Notes under the pieces: generated by a model
What the model was told of the DNA's origin: nothing
Databases searched by the model: none
Seen by the model: the letters and a program-made list of their open reading frames with translations, nothing else
NCBI GenBank assembly: GCA_043747685.1
Contig: JAYTOR010000076.1
Coordinates: 24,155-88,154 of the forward strand
Length of the DNA: 64,000 nucleotides
DNA from: JANXUF01 sp043747685
Lineage (GTDB): Bacteria > Actinomycetota > Acidimicrobiia > Acidimicrobiales > Ilumatobacteraceae
Direction: 5' to 3'
Shown here: in pieces, positions 8,404-17,033 of the stretch
How positions within the stretch are numbered: position 1 is the stretch's first letter
Layout of the letters: each line of letters starts with the position of its first letter
Translations under genes and position numbers: made by a program

Positions 8404-9294
8404 CTATGGAGTGCCGGGAGCGGGGGCGTCGCGTTCGCGGTAGTCGCCGAATTGGCGGTCGCGGTCGCTGAGCGCCGCGCTGACGCCTTTTGCGGCGAAT
8501 GACGCGAGGTACTCCCGAGAGGCGGCCTGGTGGAAGCCGAGTGCCTGGATCTCAGCGGTTGCCCGCATGCCGGTGCGGATACCCATTGCCTCCATCGCCC
8601 GGTGAGCGGAGCGCTTGTTCAGCGCTAGCAGGTCGCAGGGAATCTTGGCGATGCGCTCGGCGATCGCCAGCACCGACCCGTCCAAGTCGGCGAGCGGGTA
8701 GGCACGATTGGCGAAACCTGACGACACCGCTTCGACGCCGCTCATCGAGTCACCGGTCAGCAGCGCCTCCATACCTCTGCGCAGACCCATCATCCACGTC
8801 TGCCATTGCATATCCGGTGGCGACATCAGCCGCACCGGCGGGTAGCCGATGGCCGCGTCCTCTGCGACGTAGACGAGGTCGCAGGCCGTCGCCAGTTCCG
8901 TTCCGCCTGCAAGGCAGTATCCGTGTACCTGGGCGATGATCGGCGTCGCCATGTCCCACATCTCGAACCAGTTGTTCACAACATGCCGCGACCACCAGCC
9001 GTCGACCTTGGCAATTGAGCGTTCGACATCGTGATTCGTCGAGCCGAGGTCGTAGCCGGCGGAGAAGCACGTGCCGCCACCCCTGACGATCATCACCGAC
9101 ACGTCGCGGTCGCAGTCGCCCTCACGCAACGCCTCGAAGAGGGCGAGACGGAGTGCGTCGTTCAGCGCGTTGCGCTTGTGCGGACGATTGAGCGTCAGGC
9201 GTCTGACGTGCGGGCGGGGATTGTCGACGATCAGCACATCACCGGGCTGGCCGTTTTCGTCCGAACGATGCCCATCTGCTTCGTGGTCACTCAT
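8404..9294 (-). CDS. Enoyl-CoA hydratase/isomerase family protein
   Basis: A 296-residue crotonase-fold enzyme. LNRPHKRNALN begins the fold, CFSAGYDLG forms the first part of the oxyanion hole and VHGYCLAGGTELATACD the second. The position of the usual second catalytic glutamate reads PPVRLMSPPD, so hydratase activity is not assured and an isomerase or hydrolase role is possible. The start ATG is preceded by AGGAGACAGCCAG, a good ribosome site. It is divergent from the acyl-CoA ligase at 9405, with a ~110-base shared control region, which suggests a common fatty-acid or aromatic-acid degradation role. Confidence 0.88.
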   Translation of the reverse strand: MSDHEADGHRSDENGQPGDVLIVDNPRPHVRRLTLNRPHKRNALNDALRLALFEALREGDCDRDVSVMIVRGGGTCFSAGYDLGSTNHDVERSIAKVDGWWSRHVVNNWFEMWDMATPIIAQVHGYCLAGGTELATACDLVYVAEDAAIGYPPVRLMSPPDMQWQTWMMGLRRGMEALLTGDSMSGVEAVSSGFANRAYPLADLDGSVLAIAERIAKIPCDLLALNKRSAHRAMEAMGIRTGMRATAEIQALGFHQAASREYLASFAAKGVSAALSDRDRQFGDYRERDAPAPGTP

Positions 9295-9404
9295 CTGGCT
9301 GTCTCCTGTCGATCGTGGATCGCTTCGTCACATCGAACGTGGCCCGATTGCGAAACGTCGATCCGGTCCATACTGTGTCGCACGACTACCGACGGGAGCG
9401 AACC

Positions 9405-10937
9405 ATGGACTTCAACCTGGCGATCATGTTGCAGGAATCAGCGAAACGGGTCCCGGACAAACCGGTCGCGATCCTCGACGATGTCCGCCTGACCTATGCC
9501 GAACTCGACGAGTTGTCGAACCGAGTTGCCGCCAACCTCACTGCGGTCGGCATCGGGCCTGGCGACACCGTCGGGCTGCAATTGCCGAACCTGCCGCAAT
9601 TCATCGTTGCCTACTTCGGAATCCTCAAGGCCGGTGCCGTCGTCGTGCCGATGAACGTGCTGCTCAAAGCGCCGGAGATCGCCTTCTACCTCAGCAACTC
9701 GAAGGCGAAGATGTTCATCACCTTCGCCGGTGTTGCCGCCGAGGCGTCCAAGGGCGCAGCCGATGCGGGCGTCTCCGCCATCTATTCCGTGAACATTCCG
9801 GGCCTCGTCGAAGCGCCGGAACTGACACCGTTCGACACGCTGCTGAGTGGCGAAGACCATGGCCCGCAGCTCGTTTCCCGCTCGCCGCAGGACACGGCTG
9901 TGATCATCTACACATCCGGGACGACGGGCAGGCCGAAGGGTGCAGAACTGTCGCACTTCACGCTGTACATGAACGCCGAGATCCCCGGCAGGCTGTTCGA
10001 TCTGCAGGAGAACGACGTCGTACTCACCGCCCTCCCGCTGTTCCATGTTTTCGGGCTGTCGAGCATCATGAACCTCTGCGTGCTCGGCGGGGCGACGATG
10101 ACGCTGATGTTGCGCTTCGATGCGGCCAAGGCGTTGGAGGTCATCGCCCGCGACAAGGTGACGGTGTTCGAAGGCGTGCCGACGATGTACTTCGGCTTGC
10201 TCGGGCACCCCGACGCCGACACCTTCGACCTGTCATCGCTGCGCATCGCCGTGTCGGGCGGCGCCGCGATTCCGGCTGAGGTGATCGACACCTTCGAGAA
10301 GAAGTTCGGTGTCGTCATCCTCGAGGGCTACGGCCTGTCGGAAACGGCCTCGACGACGACATTCAACGTCAGTGCCGCCGAGCGCAAGGTCTATAGCGTC
10401 GGCAAGCCGATCTGGGGCGTTGACATACAGATCTGGGACAAGAACCACAACGTCCAACCGGCCGGCAAAGACCATGTCGGAGAGGTCGTCATCCGCGGGT
10501 TCAACGTGATGAACGGGTACTTCGCCAATCCAGAAGCGACTGCAGAGGCGTTCGCCGGCGGCTGGTTCCACTCCGGCGACCTCGGCTACCTGGACGAGGA
10601 CGGCTTCTTGTTCATCGTCGACCGCCTCAAGGAGCTGATCATCCGTGGCGGTTACAACGTCTACCCTCGGGAAGTCGAAGAAGTGCTGTACGCCCATCCG
10701 TCCGTCGCCGAGGCGGCCGTCGTCGGGGTACCGGACGCCAAGATGGGCGAGGAGATCAAAGCGTTCGTGGCGTTGAAAGCCGGCCAGACAGCGACCGCCG
10801 AGGAACTGATCGCCTTCGTGCGCGAACGTGTCGCAGCCTATAAGTATCCGCGCTCGCTCGAATTCCTCGACTCGTTGCCGAAGGGCGCAACCGGCAAGAT
10901 CCTCAAGAAGGAACTGCCGAAGACCCCAGCCGGTTGA
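9405..10937 (+). CDS. Long-chain fatty-acid--CoA ligase (AMP-forming)
   Basis: A 510-residue ANL-superfamily enzyme. The AMP-binding P-loop is YTSGTTGRPKGAELSH, followed by EGYGLSETAS, the A5/A8 signatures GWFHSGDLGYLDEDG and DRLKELIIRGGYNVYP, and a C-terminal KGATGKILKKEL with the adenylating lysine. It activates a carboxylic acid with ATP and CoA. The ATG at 9405 follows GGGAGCGAACC; the frame upstream to 9315 lacks family similarity. Its end overlaps the opposing acyl-CoA synthetase gene by 35 bases. Confidence 0.9.
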   Translation: MDFNLAIMLQESAKRVPDKPVAILDDVRLTYAELDELSNRVAANLTAVGIGPGDTVGLQLPNLPQFIVAYFGILKAGAVVVPMNVLLKAPEIAFYLSNSKAKMFITFAGVAAEASKGAADAGVSAIYSVNIPGLVEAPELTPFDTLLSGEDHGPQLVSRSPQDTAVIIYTSGTTGRPKGAELSHFTLYMNAEIPGRLFDLQENDVVLTALPLFHVFGLSSIMNLCVLGGATMTLMLRFDAAKALEVIARDKVTVFEGVPTMYFGLLGHPDADTFDLSSLRIAVSGGAAIPAEVIDTFEKKFGVVILEGYGLSETASTTTFNVSAAERKVYSVGKPIWGVDIQIWDKNHNVQPAGKDHVGEVVIRGFNVMNGYFANPEATAEAFAGGWFHSGDLGYLDEDGFLFIVDRLKELIIRGGYNVYPREVEEVLYAHPSVAEAAVVGVPDAKMGEEIKAFVALKAGQTATAEELIAFVRERVAAYKYPRSLEFLDSLPKGATGKILKKELPKTPAG

Positions 10938-12549
10938 GGAACTGATAATCGAGCTTGCCGTTGGCGGCACGACCGAGGCTGGGGACGATGACGATGCGGC
11001 GCGGTGACTTGTACGCCGCGACGTGCCTGCGGACGTGGGTGATCAGCTCGGTCTGTGACGCCGTCGCGTCGAGGCGTAACTCGACGAGAGCCAGGATCGA
11101 CTGCCCGAAACGTTCGTCAGGCATCCCGATCACAGCAGCATCGAGGACACCCGGGTGCAACTTGAGGATTTCCTCGACCTCCTCCGGATAGACCTTTTCG
11201 CCACCGGTGTTGATGCACTGGCTGCCGCGGCCGAGGAACTCGATCGTGCCGTCGGAAGCGACCGTCGCCCAGTCTCCCGGCAGGCTGCGGCGGACGCCTT
11301 CGACGACGACGAACGTCTTGGCAGTCGCCTGCGGATCCTTGTAATACCCGCTCGGCATGAAGCCGCTGAGCGCCACACGCCCTGCCGTGCCGGAGCCGGC
11401 GACGATCTCCGACCCGTCGTCATCGATGACCTGCGTATGTGCGGCTGCGATGAACGTCGCCGTCGGCGACAGCACAGTCGACGAGGTGATGCTGCTCGCC
11501 ATACCGATCGCCTCGCTGGATCCGAGCGAGTCGACGAGCCGCACGCCCGGCATGTGCACCATCAGCGATTCCTTGACGTCGGCACTCCACATCACGCCAC
11601 TCGACACCACCACCTGCAACGACGACAGATTCCAACGACCAGGGTTCGCCGCCAGGCAGTCGACGATCGGGCGGGCAAAGACGTCTCCGACGATCGACAT
11701 CGTCGTCACGCCGTTGACGTCGATCGCATCGAGCACCTCAGCAGGATCGAACGAGCGCGACGGCGTCGTGACCACCGACCCACCGGCGAGGAGGTTGTTG
11801 ATGGCGTTGAACTGCCCGGTGCCGTGCATCAACGGCGCACCCGGAAGGTGAACCGGTGGTGGGGACGGACCCGCTGCAGACGCAGGCGGTAGCCGCGATT
11901 TTCGCGTCTGTTCCAGTGCGCCGATCAACTCGCGCTGCGGCCACATCACGCCCTTCGGCATGCCCGTCGTCCCGCCCGTGTACATCAGCAGCAGATCGTC
12001 GCCGCTACGGCCCCACGGCGCCTCGACCCTGCCGCTACCGACGGCTGCGGCGTCTTCCCAACGCAACGCCCACTCCGGACACCGTTCATCTGCGGAGCCG
12101 ACCCACATCCACGTACGGATCTGCGGCAGCGTCTGGCGCAGGCGATTGCAGACCTCGGAGAATTCGGCGCCGAAGACGACAACGACGACGTCGGCGTTCG
12201 ACCACAGACTCTCGAGCTCGCCGTCCACGTAGCGATAGTTCGTGTTCACCGGAACGAGGCCGGCCTTGAAGCAGGCGAACAGTGCCTCGACGTACTCGGG
12301 GCATGAACGCAGGTACTGAGCGACCTTGTCCTGTCGCTGCACGCCGTACGACAAGAGCGTCTCGGCGACCCCATCGCAGCGCCGATCGAACTCCGACCAG
12401 GAACGCCGGATCGAGCCACGTACAAGCGCCGGTGCCTCCGGCTGGGCGTCGGCGATCGCCTCCCACATCGTGGCGATGTTCGGTCCGGAATGCGGTGCTG
12501 TGTCGTTCGGCGCTGTCTCGTTCGGCGCTGTGTCGTTCGCAGTTCTCAC
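10903..12549 (-). CDS. Acyl-CoA synthetase (AMP-forming) with repeat N-terminus
   Basis: An ANL enzyme with P-loop YTGGTTGMPKGVMWP, SSEAIGMASS, GRGSQCINTGGEKVYPEE and a C-terminal LGRAANGKLDYQ lysine motif. TGGTTG and GGEKVYPEEVE are typical of the actinobacterial FadD3/FadD19-like group that handles large or steroid-derived acids, but the substrate is uncertain. The family's first conserved residues (NIATMWEAIAD) lie just before and over the ATG at 12468, so a more upstream start is likely: GTG codons at 12549, 12579 and 12648 are candidates. All of them include an NDTAP-type repeat like that in bkdB. The 3' end overlaps the opposing ligase by 35 bases. Confidence 0.85.
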   Translation of the reverse strand: MRTANDTAPNETAPNDTAPHSGPNIATMWEAIADAQPEAPALVRGSIRRSWSEFDRRCDGVAETLLSYGVQRQDKVAQYLRSCPEYVEALFACFKAGLVPVNTNYRYVDGELESLWSNADVVVVVFGAEFSEVCNRLRQTLPQIRTWMWVGSADERCPEWALRWEDAAAVGSGRVEAPWGRSGDDLLLMYTGGTTGMPKGVMWPQRELIGALEQTRKSRLPPASAAGPSPPPVHLPGAPLMHGTGQFNAINNLLAGGSVVTTPSRSFDPAEVLDAIDVNGVTTMSIVGDVFARPIVDCLAANPGRWNLSSLQVVVSSGVMWSADVKESLMVHMPGVRLVDSLGSSEAIGMASSITSSTVLSPTATFIAAAHTQVIDDDGSEIVAGSGTAGRVALSGFMPSGYYKDPQATAKTFVVVEGVRRSLPGDWATVASDGTIEFLGRGSQCINTGGEKVYPEEVEEILKLHPGVLDAAVIGMPDERFGQSILALVELRLDATASQTELITHVRRHVAAYKSPRRIVIVPSLGRAANGKLDYQFLNRLGSSAVPS

Positions 12550-12653
12550 GTTCCCCAGTGTGTCGTTTTCGGTTGTCACGTTCGCAGCTGGGCGTTCGGT
12601 CAGGCCGAGAGGCCGTGGGAGGCCGGACGCGAACGGTACGTCGTGCACCTCCG

Positions 12654-12700
12654 CCCGAGTCACCGAATATCGCAGGCGCTGCGATATCTCGTGACTCGGG
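12654..12700. repeat. Intergenic palindrome, copy B
   Basis: Arms 12654-12675 and 12679-12700 around a 3-base loop. The left arm contains GAGTCACCGAATATCGCAG and the right arm CTGCGATATCTCGTGACTC; only three of 22 arm positions fail to pair. This copy lies in the divergent gap between the acyl-CoA synthetase (-) and the DUF559-type gene (+), where a terminator is not expected. Confidence 0.9.
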
Positions 12701-12747
12701 GAGGGCCTTTCGATCACCGTCACACCCCTGGCGCATGATGCCGAGGT

Positions 12748-13614
12748 ATGAACGAACGATTCCTTCGAGTTGCCCAATGGACCGCATTTCATCACGGCGT
12801 CATTTCGACCTCTGACCTGGATGCGTTCGGTGTCGGCTCGTCGCTGCGCCATCAGTGGCTCGCCGGTCACCTGCTGGAGCGCCTCGGTCCCCGATCGTTC
12901 TGCTGTCCGAGTGGCGAGCCGACTTGGGCCCGGTCGCTGGCCGCTGCGGTGGCGGACCTCGACGGCGCGGGATTGGTCGCCGGGCGTTCAGCATCGAGGC
13001 TGCATCGGCTCGACGGATTCGGCGAATCGGCTCCGGAACTGATCACGCCGAGGCAGCACCGCAACCGCCGGAGCATCGTCGTCGTGCGTTCGACGAACCG
13101 GCCGTTCCTGCCTGGCGACATCGTGACGGTGAACGGCTTCCGCATCACCGGTGCTCTGCGAACTCTGCTCGATTCGCTGCTTTTCGGGTTCAGCAGGGAG
13201 GAGACAAAGAATGCGGTCGACTCGGCGATCCGCCTGCGGCTCGTATCGGAGCAGCGTCTACGCACGCAGGTCATCGCCCAGCATCACCGGCGTCTCAACG
13301 GCAACTCGATGCTGCTCGAAACGCTGGTCGACACCGGCGGCCAGAGCCAGCTCGAACGACGACTGCTCGCTCTGCTTCGGGGTGCATCGATCGCCAGACC
13401 GATGACGCAGAAGATCTTTCGAGACCGAACACGCACCGTCGCCCGCGTCGACGCATTCTTTCCGGGCAACCTCGTCATCGAAGTCTCCGGCCACGGAACG
13501 CATGCAACTCGCCGGCAGCGCCAGATCGACGCTCAGCGCCATACGGAGCTGACGGTGCGCGGCCTCGTCGTGCTGACCTTCACCCACGAGGACGTCATGT
13601 ATCGCCCTCGCTAG
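12748..13614 (+). CDS. Orphan AbiEi-like / DUF559 (Vsr-fold) protein
   Basis: A 288-residue protein. The N-terminal ~70 residues look like the winged-helix domain of AbiEi-type antitoxins (QWTAFHHGVISTSDLDAFGV), and the middle has the family's FRITGALRTLLDSL segment. The C-terminal ~90 residues match DUF559, an endonuclease-like Vsr fold: SQLERRLLALL, then ARVDAFFPGNLVIEVSG and a final VLTFTHEDV. The Asp and Glu of VDAFF and IEVSG are the expected acidic pair. No toxin gene is adjacent. Palindromes B and C lie 47 and 53 bases from its two ends, which could mark a mobile cassette. The biochemical role is unknown. Confidence 0.7.
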   Translation: MNERFLRVAQWTAFHHGVISTSDLDAFGVGSSLRHQWLAGHLLERLGPRSFCCPSGEPTWARSLAAAVADLDGAGLVAGRSASRLHRLDGFGESAPELITPRQHRNRRSIVVVRSTNRPFLPGDIVTVNGFRITGALRTLLDSLLFGFSREETKNAVDSAIRLRLVSEQRLRTQVIAQHHRRLNGNSMLLETLVDTGGQSQLERRLLALLRGASIARPMTQKIFRDRTRTVARVDAFFPGNLVIEVSGHGTHATRRQRQIDAQRHTELTVRGLVVLTFTHEDVMYRPR

Positions 13615-13667
13615 GTCGCCGAGCAGATTCGAATGGCGGTACGGGCAGCTGCGTGAAACACATCAGC

Positions 13668-13712
13668 CCCGAGTCACGAGATCTCGCAGACTGCGATATT
13701 TCGTGAGTCGGG
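13668..13712. repeat. Intergenic palindrome, copy C
   Basis: Arms 13668-13689 and 13691-13712 around a single unpaired base. The left arm contains GAGTCACGAGATCTCGCAG, and 19 of 22 positions can pair with the right arm. It lies between the converging ends of the DUF559-type gene and the metal-receptor gene. Confidence 0.9.
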
Positions 13713-13742
13713 AGTCGTGACCCGGGATCCGGGATTGCACCG

Positions 13743-14453
13743 TCACCCATGGCGCAGGACGATGGCGAGGCGTTCGAGCGCTGGGCCGGTCCGGGCTCCC
13801 CACCACAACAGGTCGCGTCCGTCAATGAAATACGTCGGCGCAACGGCTTCGAGCACGCCGCGGTGTCGTTCGGTGAACGGGTACGGTTCGGACGGCGCGA
13901 TCACCATCGTCGTTCCGAGCTCAGAAGCCTGTTCGAGTGTGACTTCCGGGTAGGCCCCGAGCCCGTCGACGGCATTGGCGATGCCGAGTTCGGCGAGCAG
14001 CGACGACCCGTACGTGGGTGTACCGAGCGCCATCCACGGACGCTTCCAGATCGGCACGAAGGCGATCGGCTGCTGTATCGAGGTTGCCGAACTCCGCCCG
14101 GACGATGTCGCCGCCGCCAGATCGAGACGGTGGGCCGGTAGGGACCAGACGACTCCGAGGCGTGCGGCGAGCAGAACCAACTGCTCGGCGACGTCGGCGA
14201 TGCTGCGGATGCGCAGTACGTGCACATCAAGACCGGCCACCACCAGCGCATCGTGGTCTTGGCGACGGTTTTCCTCGGCATCGACGATCACCAGATCGGG
14301 TGCCATCGTCACGATGGCGGCGATGTCGGGATCCTTGGTTCCGCCGACGTGGGCGATGGTCGGCTGTTCACAGAAGCGGGTGCACGCAGATGGCACGATC
14401 CCCCACGCCAACAGCGTCTCGGTCATCGAGGGGACGAGGCTGACGATTCGCAT
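13743..14453 (-). CDS. Helical-backbone metal receptor (BtuF/FecB-like) without signal peptide
   Basis: A 236-residue protein starting MRIVSLVPSMTETLLAWG, the usual opening of BtuF-like corrinoid/iron receptors (RIVSLVPSxTE). VGGTKDPDIAAI and a W-rich segment near WGARTGPALERL also fit. Transport receptors normally have a signal peptide or lipobox; none is visible, so the protein may be cytosolic, as in a group of stand-alone receptors found in many actinomycetes. The ATG at 14453 is preferred over an upstream TTG at 14465. No ABC permease or ATPase is adjacent. The ligand is unproven. Confidence 0.75.
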   Translation of the reverse strand: MRIVSLVPSMTETLLAWGIVPSACTRFCEQPTIAHVGGTKDPDIAAIVTMAPDLVIVDAEENRRQDHDALVVAGLDVHVLRIRSIADVAEQLVLLAARLGVVWSLPAHRLDLAAATSSGRSSATSIQQPIAFVPIWKRPWMALGTPTYGSSLLAELGIANAVDGLGAYPEVTLEQASELGTTMVIAPSEPYPFTERHRGVLEAVAPTYFIDGRDLLWWGARTGPALERLAIVLRHG

Positions 14454-14546
14454 CCTCGGAGTCAACCACCGGGACGAGGAGTGGCGCGTTTAGAAGCGAA
14501 GACGACAGGGAACACAGGTGTTGACAATGACGGAGGAGACCCCCAC

Positions 14547-14618
14547 ATGGCAACGTACGAGCGGTCACCGTCGCACACAGACCAAGAAGCAACCGAATCT
14601 TCTGCGGCCCGGCGATGA
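14547..14618 (+). CDS. Possible 23-residue leader ORF upstream of the STAS gene
   Basis: An ATG at 14547 is preceded by GGAGGAG at the right distance, and its TGA overlaps the ATG of the STAS gene in an ATGA arrangement. The STAS start itself has no visible ribosome site, so translation may be coupled through this short frame (MATYERSPSHTDQ...). It may also just be a loading site for ribosomes. Confidence 0.4.
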   Translation: MATYERSPSHTDQEATESSAARR

Positions 14619-14950
14619 GCGACTCCGCGCTGTCGGTCGAAACGGTCGATCAACCGGCGGACGAAGCGCCACCGCATGCCTATCGCGTCACCGTCAAGGG
14701 TGAACTCGATCTGGAGAACGCCGCTGTGCTTGCAGCGCATCTGGATGCAATCATCAGCAACGGTGCGACGCTGGTGACGCTCGATGCTGCTGACGTCAGT
14801 TTCATGGACTCCACCGGGCTTCGAACGATTGTCGTGGCTGGCAACAAGCTGTCAGCACGCGGCGGCCAGCTACTGATCCAAGGAGTGAGCGGGGCTGCTC
14901 AGCGGGTGCTGGAAATCACCGGGCTGCTCCAGCGCTATCAGGCCAGCTGA
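14615..14950 (+). CDS. STAS-domain anti-sigma factor antagonist
   Basis: A 111-residue protein of the RsbV/SpoIIAA type. The fold is visible as VTVKGELDLENA, TLVTLDAADVSFMDSTGL and a closing LLIQGVSGAAQRVLEITGL. The serine in MDSTGL is the usual phosphorylation site: unphosphorylated protein binds an RsbW-type kinase and frees a sigma factor. It converges with an RsbW-like gene only 43 bases away (14994-15434) that forms an operon with otsA, so the two are plausible partners in a stress switch. No PP2C phosphatase or sigma factor is in the window. Confidence 0.85.
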   Translation: MSDSALSVETVDQPADEAPPHAYRVTVKGELDLENAAVLAAHLDAIISNGATLVTLDAADVSFMDSTGLRTIVVAGNKLSARGGQLLIQGVSGAAQRVLEITGLLQRYQAS

Positions 14951-14993
14951 CCAGCCACCGCAGATCGCCGCCGGTCACGGGGCACCGCAGCGC

Positions 14994-15434
14994 TCAATCG
15001 TCCAGTTCATTGACGACAAACGTCAGCTTCAGCTTGCCTGCGTCTTCACGCCACAGCCACGAGTTCGTCACTGAGTCGAGGATTTCCGCGGCGAACCCGT
15101 TCGGGGCGACGTTGTCTGCCGTCGTAGCGCATGACACATCGACGACGATCGTGCTCGTTCCGCTGCCGGCGTCGGTGCCGACAAGCATGCTGATCTCCAG
15201 CGGACCAACCGGTCGACGCTCGACGAGAATGCCGCACGCCTCGTCGATCGCCATGCGGACGTCTTCGACCCGGTCCTCCTGCAGCGCCGCGACCTGGGCG
15301 ATTCCGGTGACAGCCAATCGGGCAAGTCGGATCCAACGAGCCGATGCAGGGATGCGCAACACGACGACGTCGCCGGCGACCACTGTCTCCGTTGGCTGAC
15401 CCGTCGTGGATTCGTCTATCTCTGTATCGTCCAT
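14994..15434 (-). CDS. RsbW-like anti-sigma regulatory protein (degenerate ATP site)
   Basis: A 146-residue GHKL-type protein: LRIPASARWIRLARLAVTGIA opens the domain and DVRMAIDEACGIL occupies the N-box. The usual Asn is replaced (EACG) and no clear DxGxG box follows, similar to the divergent actinobacterial RsbW/UsfX group. It should bind a sigma factor or STAS partner rather than act as an obvious kinase. The ATG at 15434 lies one base after the otsA stop (TGAGATG) with GGAAAGAG upstream, so it is the second gene of an otsA operon. Confidence 0.75.
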   Translation of the reverse strand: MDDTEIDESTTGQPTETVVAGDVVVLRIPASARWIRLARLAVTGIAQVAALQEDRVEDVRMAIDEACGILVERRPVGPLEISMLVGTDAGSGTSTIVVDVSCATTADNVAPNGFAAEILDSVTNSWLWREDAGKLKLTFVVNELDD

Positions 15435-15435
15435 C

Positions 15436-16932
15436 TCACTCTTTCCGGTCATGGAGGCGGCCTGCACGTCGGATCGCCGTCAGCTTGCCGGCGAGTCCGC
15501 CACGGCCTCTGGCCGGCGTCACGCTGTCCAGCCGCTCGAGGAAACTGCGGGCCCAATGGTGTACGTCGTGCCGCTCCACTGCTGCTCGCATCGACTTCAT
15601 CCGTGACGTCCTTTCGACCAGCGGCATTTCAGTGACGGCGACGAGCGCCTGTTTGACCGCCTCGATGTCATATGGGTTGACGATCAGCGCTCCCTCGAGA
15701 TCCTGGGCAGCACCGGCGAACTCGCTCAGCACCAGAACACCGCCGAGGTCGCTACGGGCCGCGACGAACTCCTTGGCGACGAGGTTCATACCGTCGGCGA
15801 GCGACGTCACAACGAGTGCATCCGCCGCCTGAAACCACGCCGTCATCGCCACTTCGTCGAGCGAGGTGGCCATGTAGCGAATCGGTAGTGAGCCGTCATC
15901 GCGGCGGTGTCTGGCGTTGATGGCATCGATCAAGGCCTCGATTTCGGAGCGCTCGTCCTGGTATGCGACGACGTCGGACCGGCTGGGAACTGCGACTTGG
16001 GCAAAGGTGCACGAGGCCGCGTCGAGGCGGCCCTCGTTGATCAGTTCGCCAAAGGCCTGGAGCCTCTGAGAGATACCCTTGGTGTAGTCGAGTCGATCGA
16101 TGCCGAGGAAAATCGTTCCGTCACCCAGGTCTTCGCGTAGCGCACGAGCCTCAGCGGTGGCCCGATGTCCCAACGCATCCCACTGCGCGAAGTCGACGGA
16201 GATCGGGAAGGCATCGACGATCACCGGGTGAGAACCGTCCAGCAGAAGATGGTCCCCCGCCCTGGCGTCGACGAGCCGCTCTGCTGCGGCGACGAAATTG
16301 GCGGCATCGTCCGCAACCTGGAATCCAACGAGGTCCGCGCCGAGCATCCCCTCGATCACCTCGCGTCGCCAAGGCAGCATCGAGAACAGCTGAACGTTCG
16401 GGAACGGGATGTGCAGGAAAAGGCCAACCCGAAGGTCTGGCCGTTTCGCCCGAATCATCGCCGGAGCGAGCAGCAGGTGGTAGTCGTGGACCCATACCGT
16501 CGCCCCGAGCGGGGCGACGGCGGTGACGGCGCGGGCGAATCGCTCGTTGACGGCGCGATACGAGCGCCACCACACGCGGTTGAGCTCGACACGCCGCAGT
16601 CGCCCGTGGAACAGCGGCCAGAGAATCGCGTTGGCGAAGCCGTCGTAGTACTTCGACATCTCGTCAGCGGAGAGCGACACGGGATGCAGACGGACATCTC
16701 CGTAGTCGAACGCTGCTGCGGTCCCGGACTCCGGGCCGCCCCAGCCGACCCACTGCGTGCCTGGCTGGATGATGGACGACAGCGCCGATGCCAGCCCGCC
16801 AGGGCTCGCCGACAACGAGCCATCGACACCGATCTCGACGGGGAGACGATTGGCGACAACCACCAGCGCTGTCACGGCGATACACCGATCAAGCCACCCT
16901 GCGAACGCAACATCATTATTGTCGATACCCAT
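15436..16932 (-). CDS. otsA: Alpha,alpha-trehalose-phosphate synthase (UDP/ADP-glucose)
   Basis: A GT20 enzyme. ANRLPVEIGVDG opens the catalytic domain, followed by PGGLASAL, VWVHDYHLLL, LHIPFPNVQLF, the GIDRLDYTKGI sugar-nucleotide site, and SLADGMNLVAKEFVAAR. It joins glucose from a nucleotide sugar to glucose-6-phosphate to make trehalose-6-phosphate. The ATG at 16932 (MGIDNNDVAF) is used; a GTG at 16875 placed just before VTALVVVANRLP is an equally likely start. It is divergent from a HAD phosphatase that could supply the next step, and it forms an operon with an RsbW-like gene. Confidence 0.93.
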   Translation of the reverse strand: MGIDNNDVAFAGWLDRCIAVTALVVVANRLPVEIGVDGSLSASPGGLASALSSIIQPGTQWVGWGGPESGTAAAFDYGDVRLHPVSLSADEMSKYYDGFANAILWPLFHGRLRRVELNRVWWRSYRAVNERFARAVTAVAPLGATVWVHDYHLLLAPAMIRAKRPDLRVGLFLHIPFPNVQLFSMLPWRREVIEGMLGADLVGFQVADDAANFVAAAERLVDARAGDHLLLDGSHPVIVDAFPISVDFAQWDALGHRATAEARALREDLGDGTIFLGIDRLDYTKGISQRLQAFGELINEGRLDAASCTFAQVAVPSRSDVVAYQDERSEIEALIDAINARHRRDDGSLPIRYMATSLDEVAMTAWFQAADALVVTSLADGMNLVAKEFVAARSDLGGVLVLSEFAGAAQDLEGALIVNPYDIEAVKQALVAVTEMPLVERTSRMKSMRAAVERHDVHHWARSFLERLDSVTPARGRGGLAGKLTAIRRAGRLHDRKE

Positions 16933-17033
16933 CGACCGACTCGCCGAAACTCCGGCGACGGTCGCAGCCCCTGAATACGAGGGCAGCGTTGGTTGCCAGG
17001 TGGCGTGCCGGGGTATGAAGGAGCGTGCACACA

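Noticed and set aside
12748..13614. Type IV toxin-antitoxin pair based on the AbiEi-like domain
   Set aside because: No AbiEii-like nucleotidyltransferase gene is adjacent on either side; the neighbour is a metal-receptor protein.
14521..14549. TTGACA at 14521 as a -35 promoter element for the STAS gene
   Set aside because: No acceptable -10 hexamer lies 16-18 bases downstream, and the leader ORF ribosome site falls in that space.
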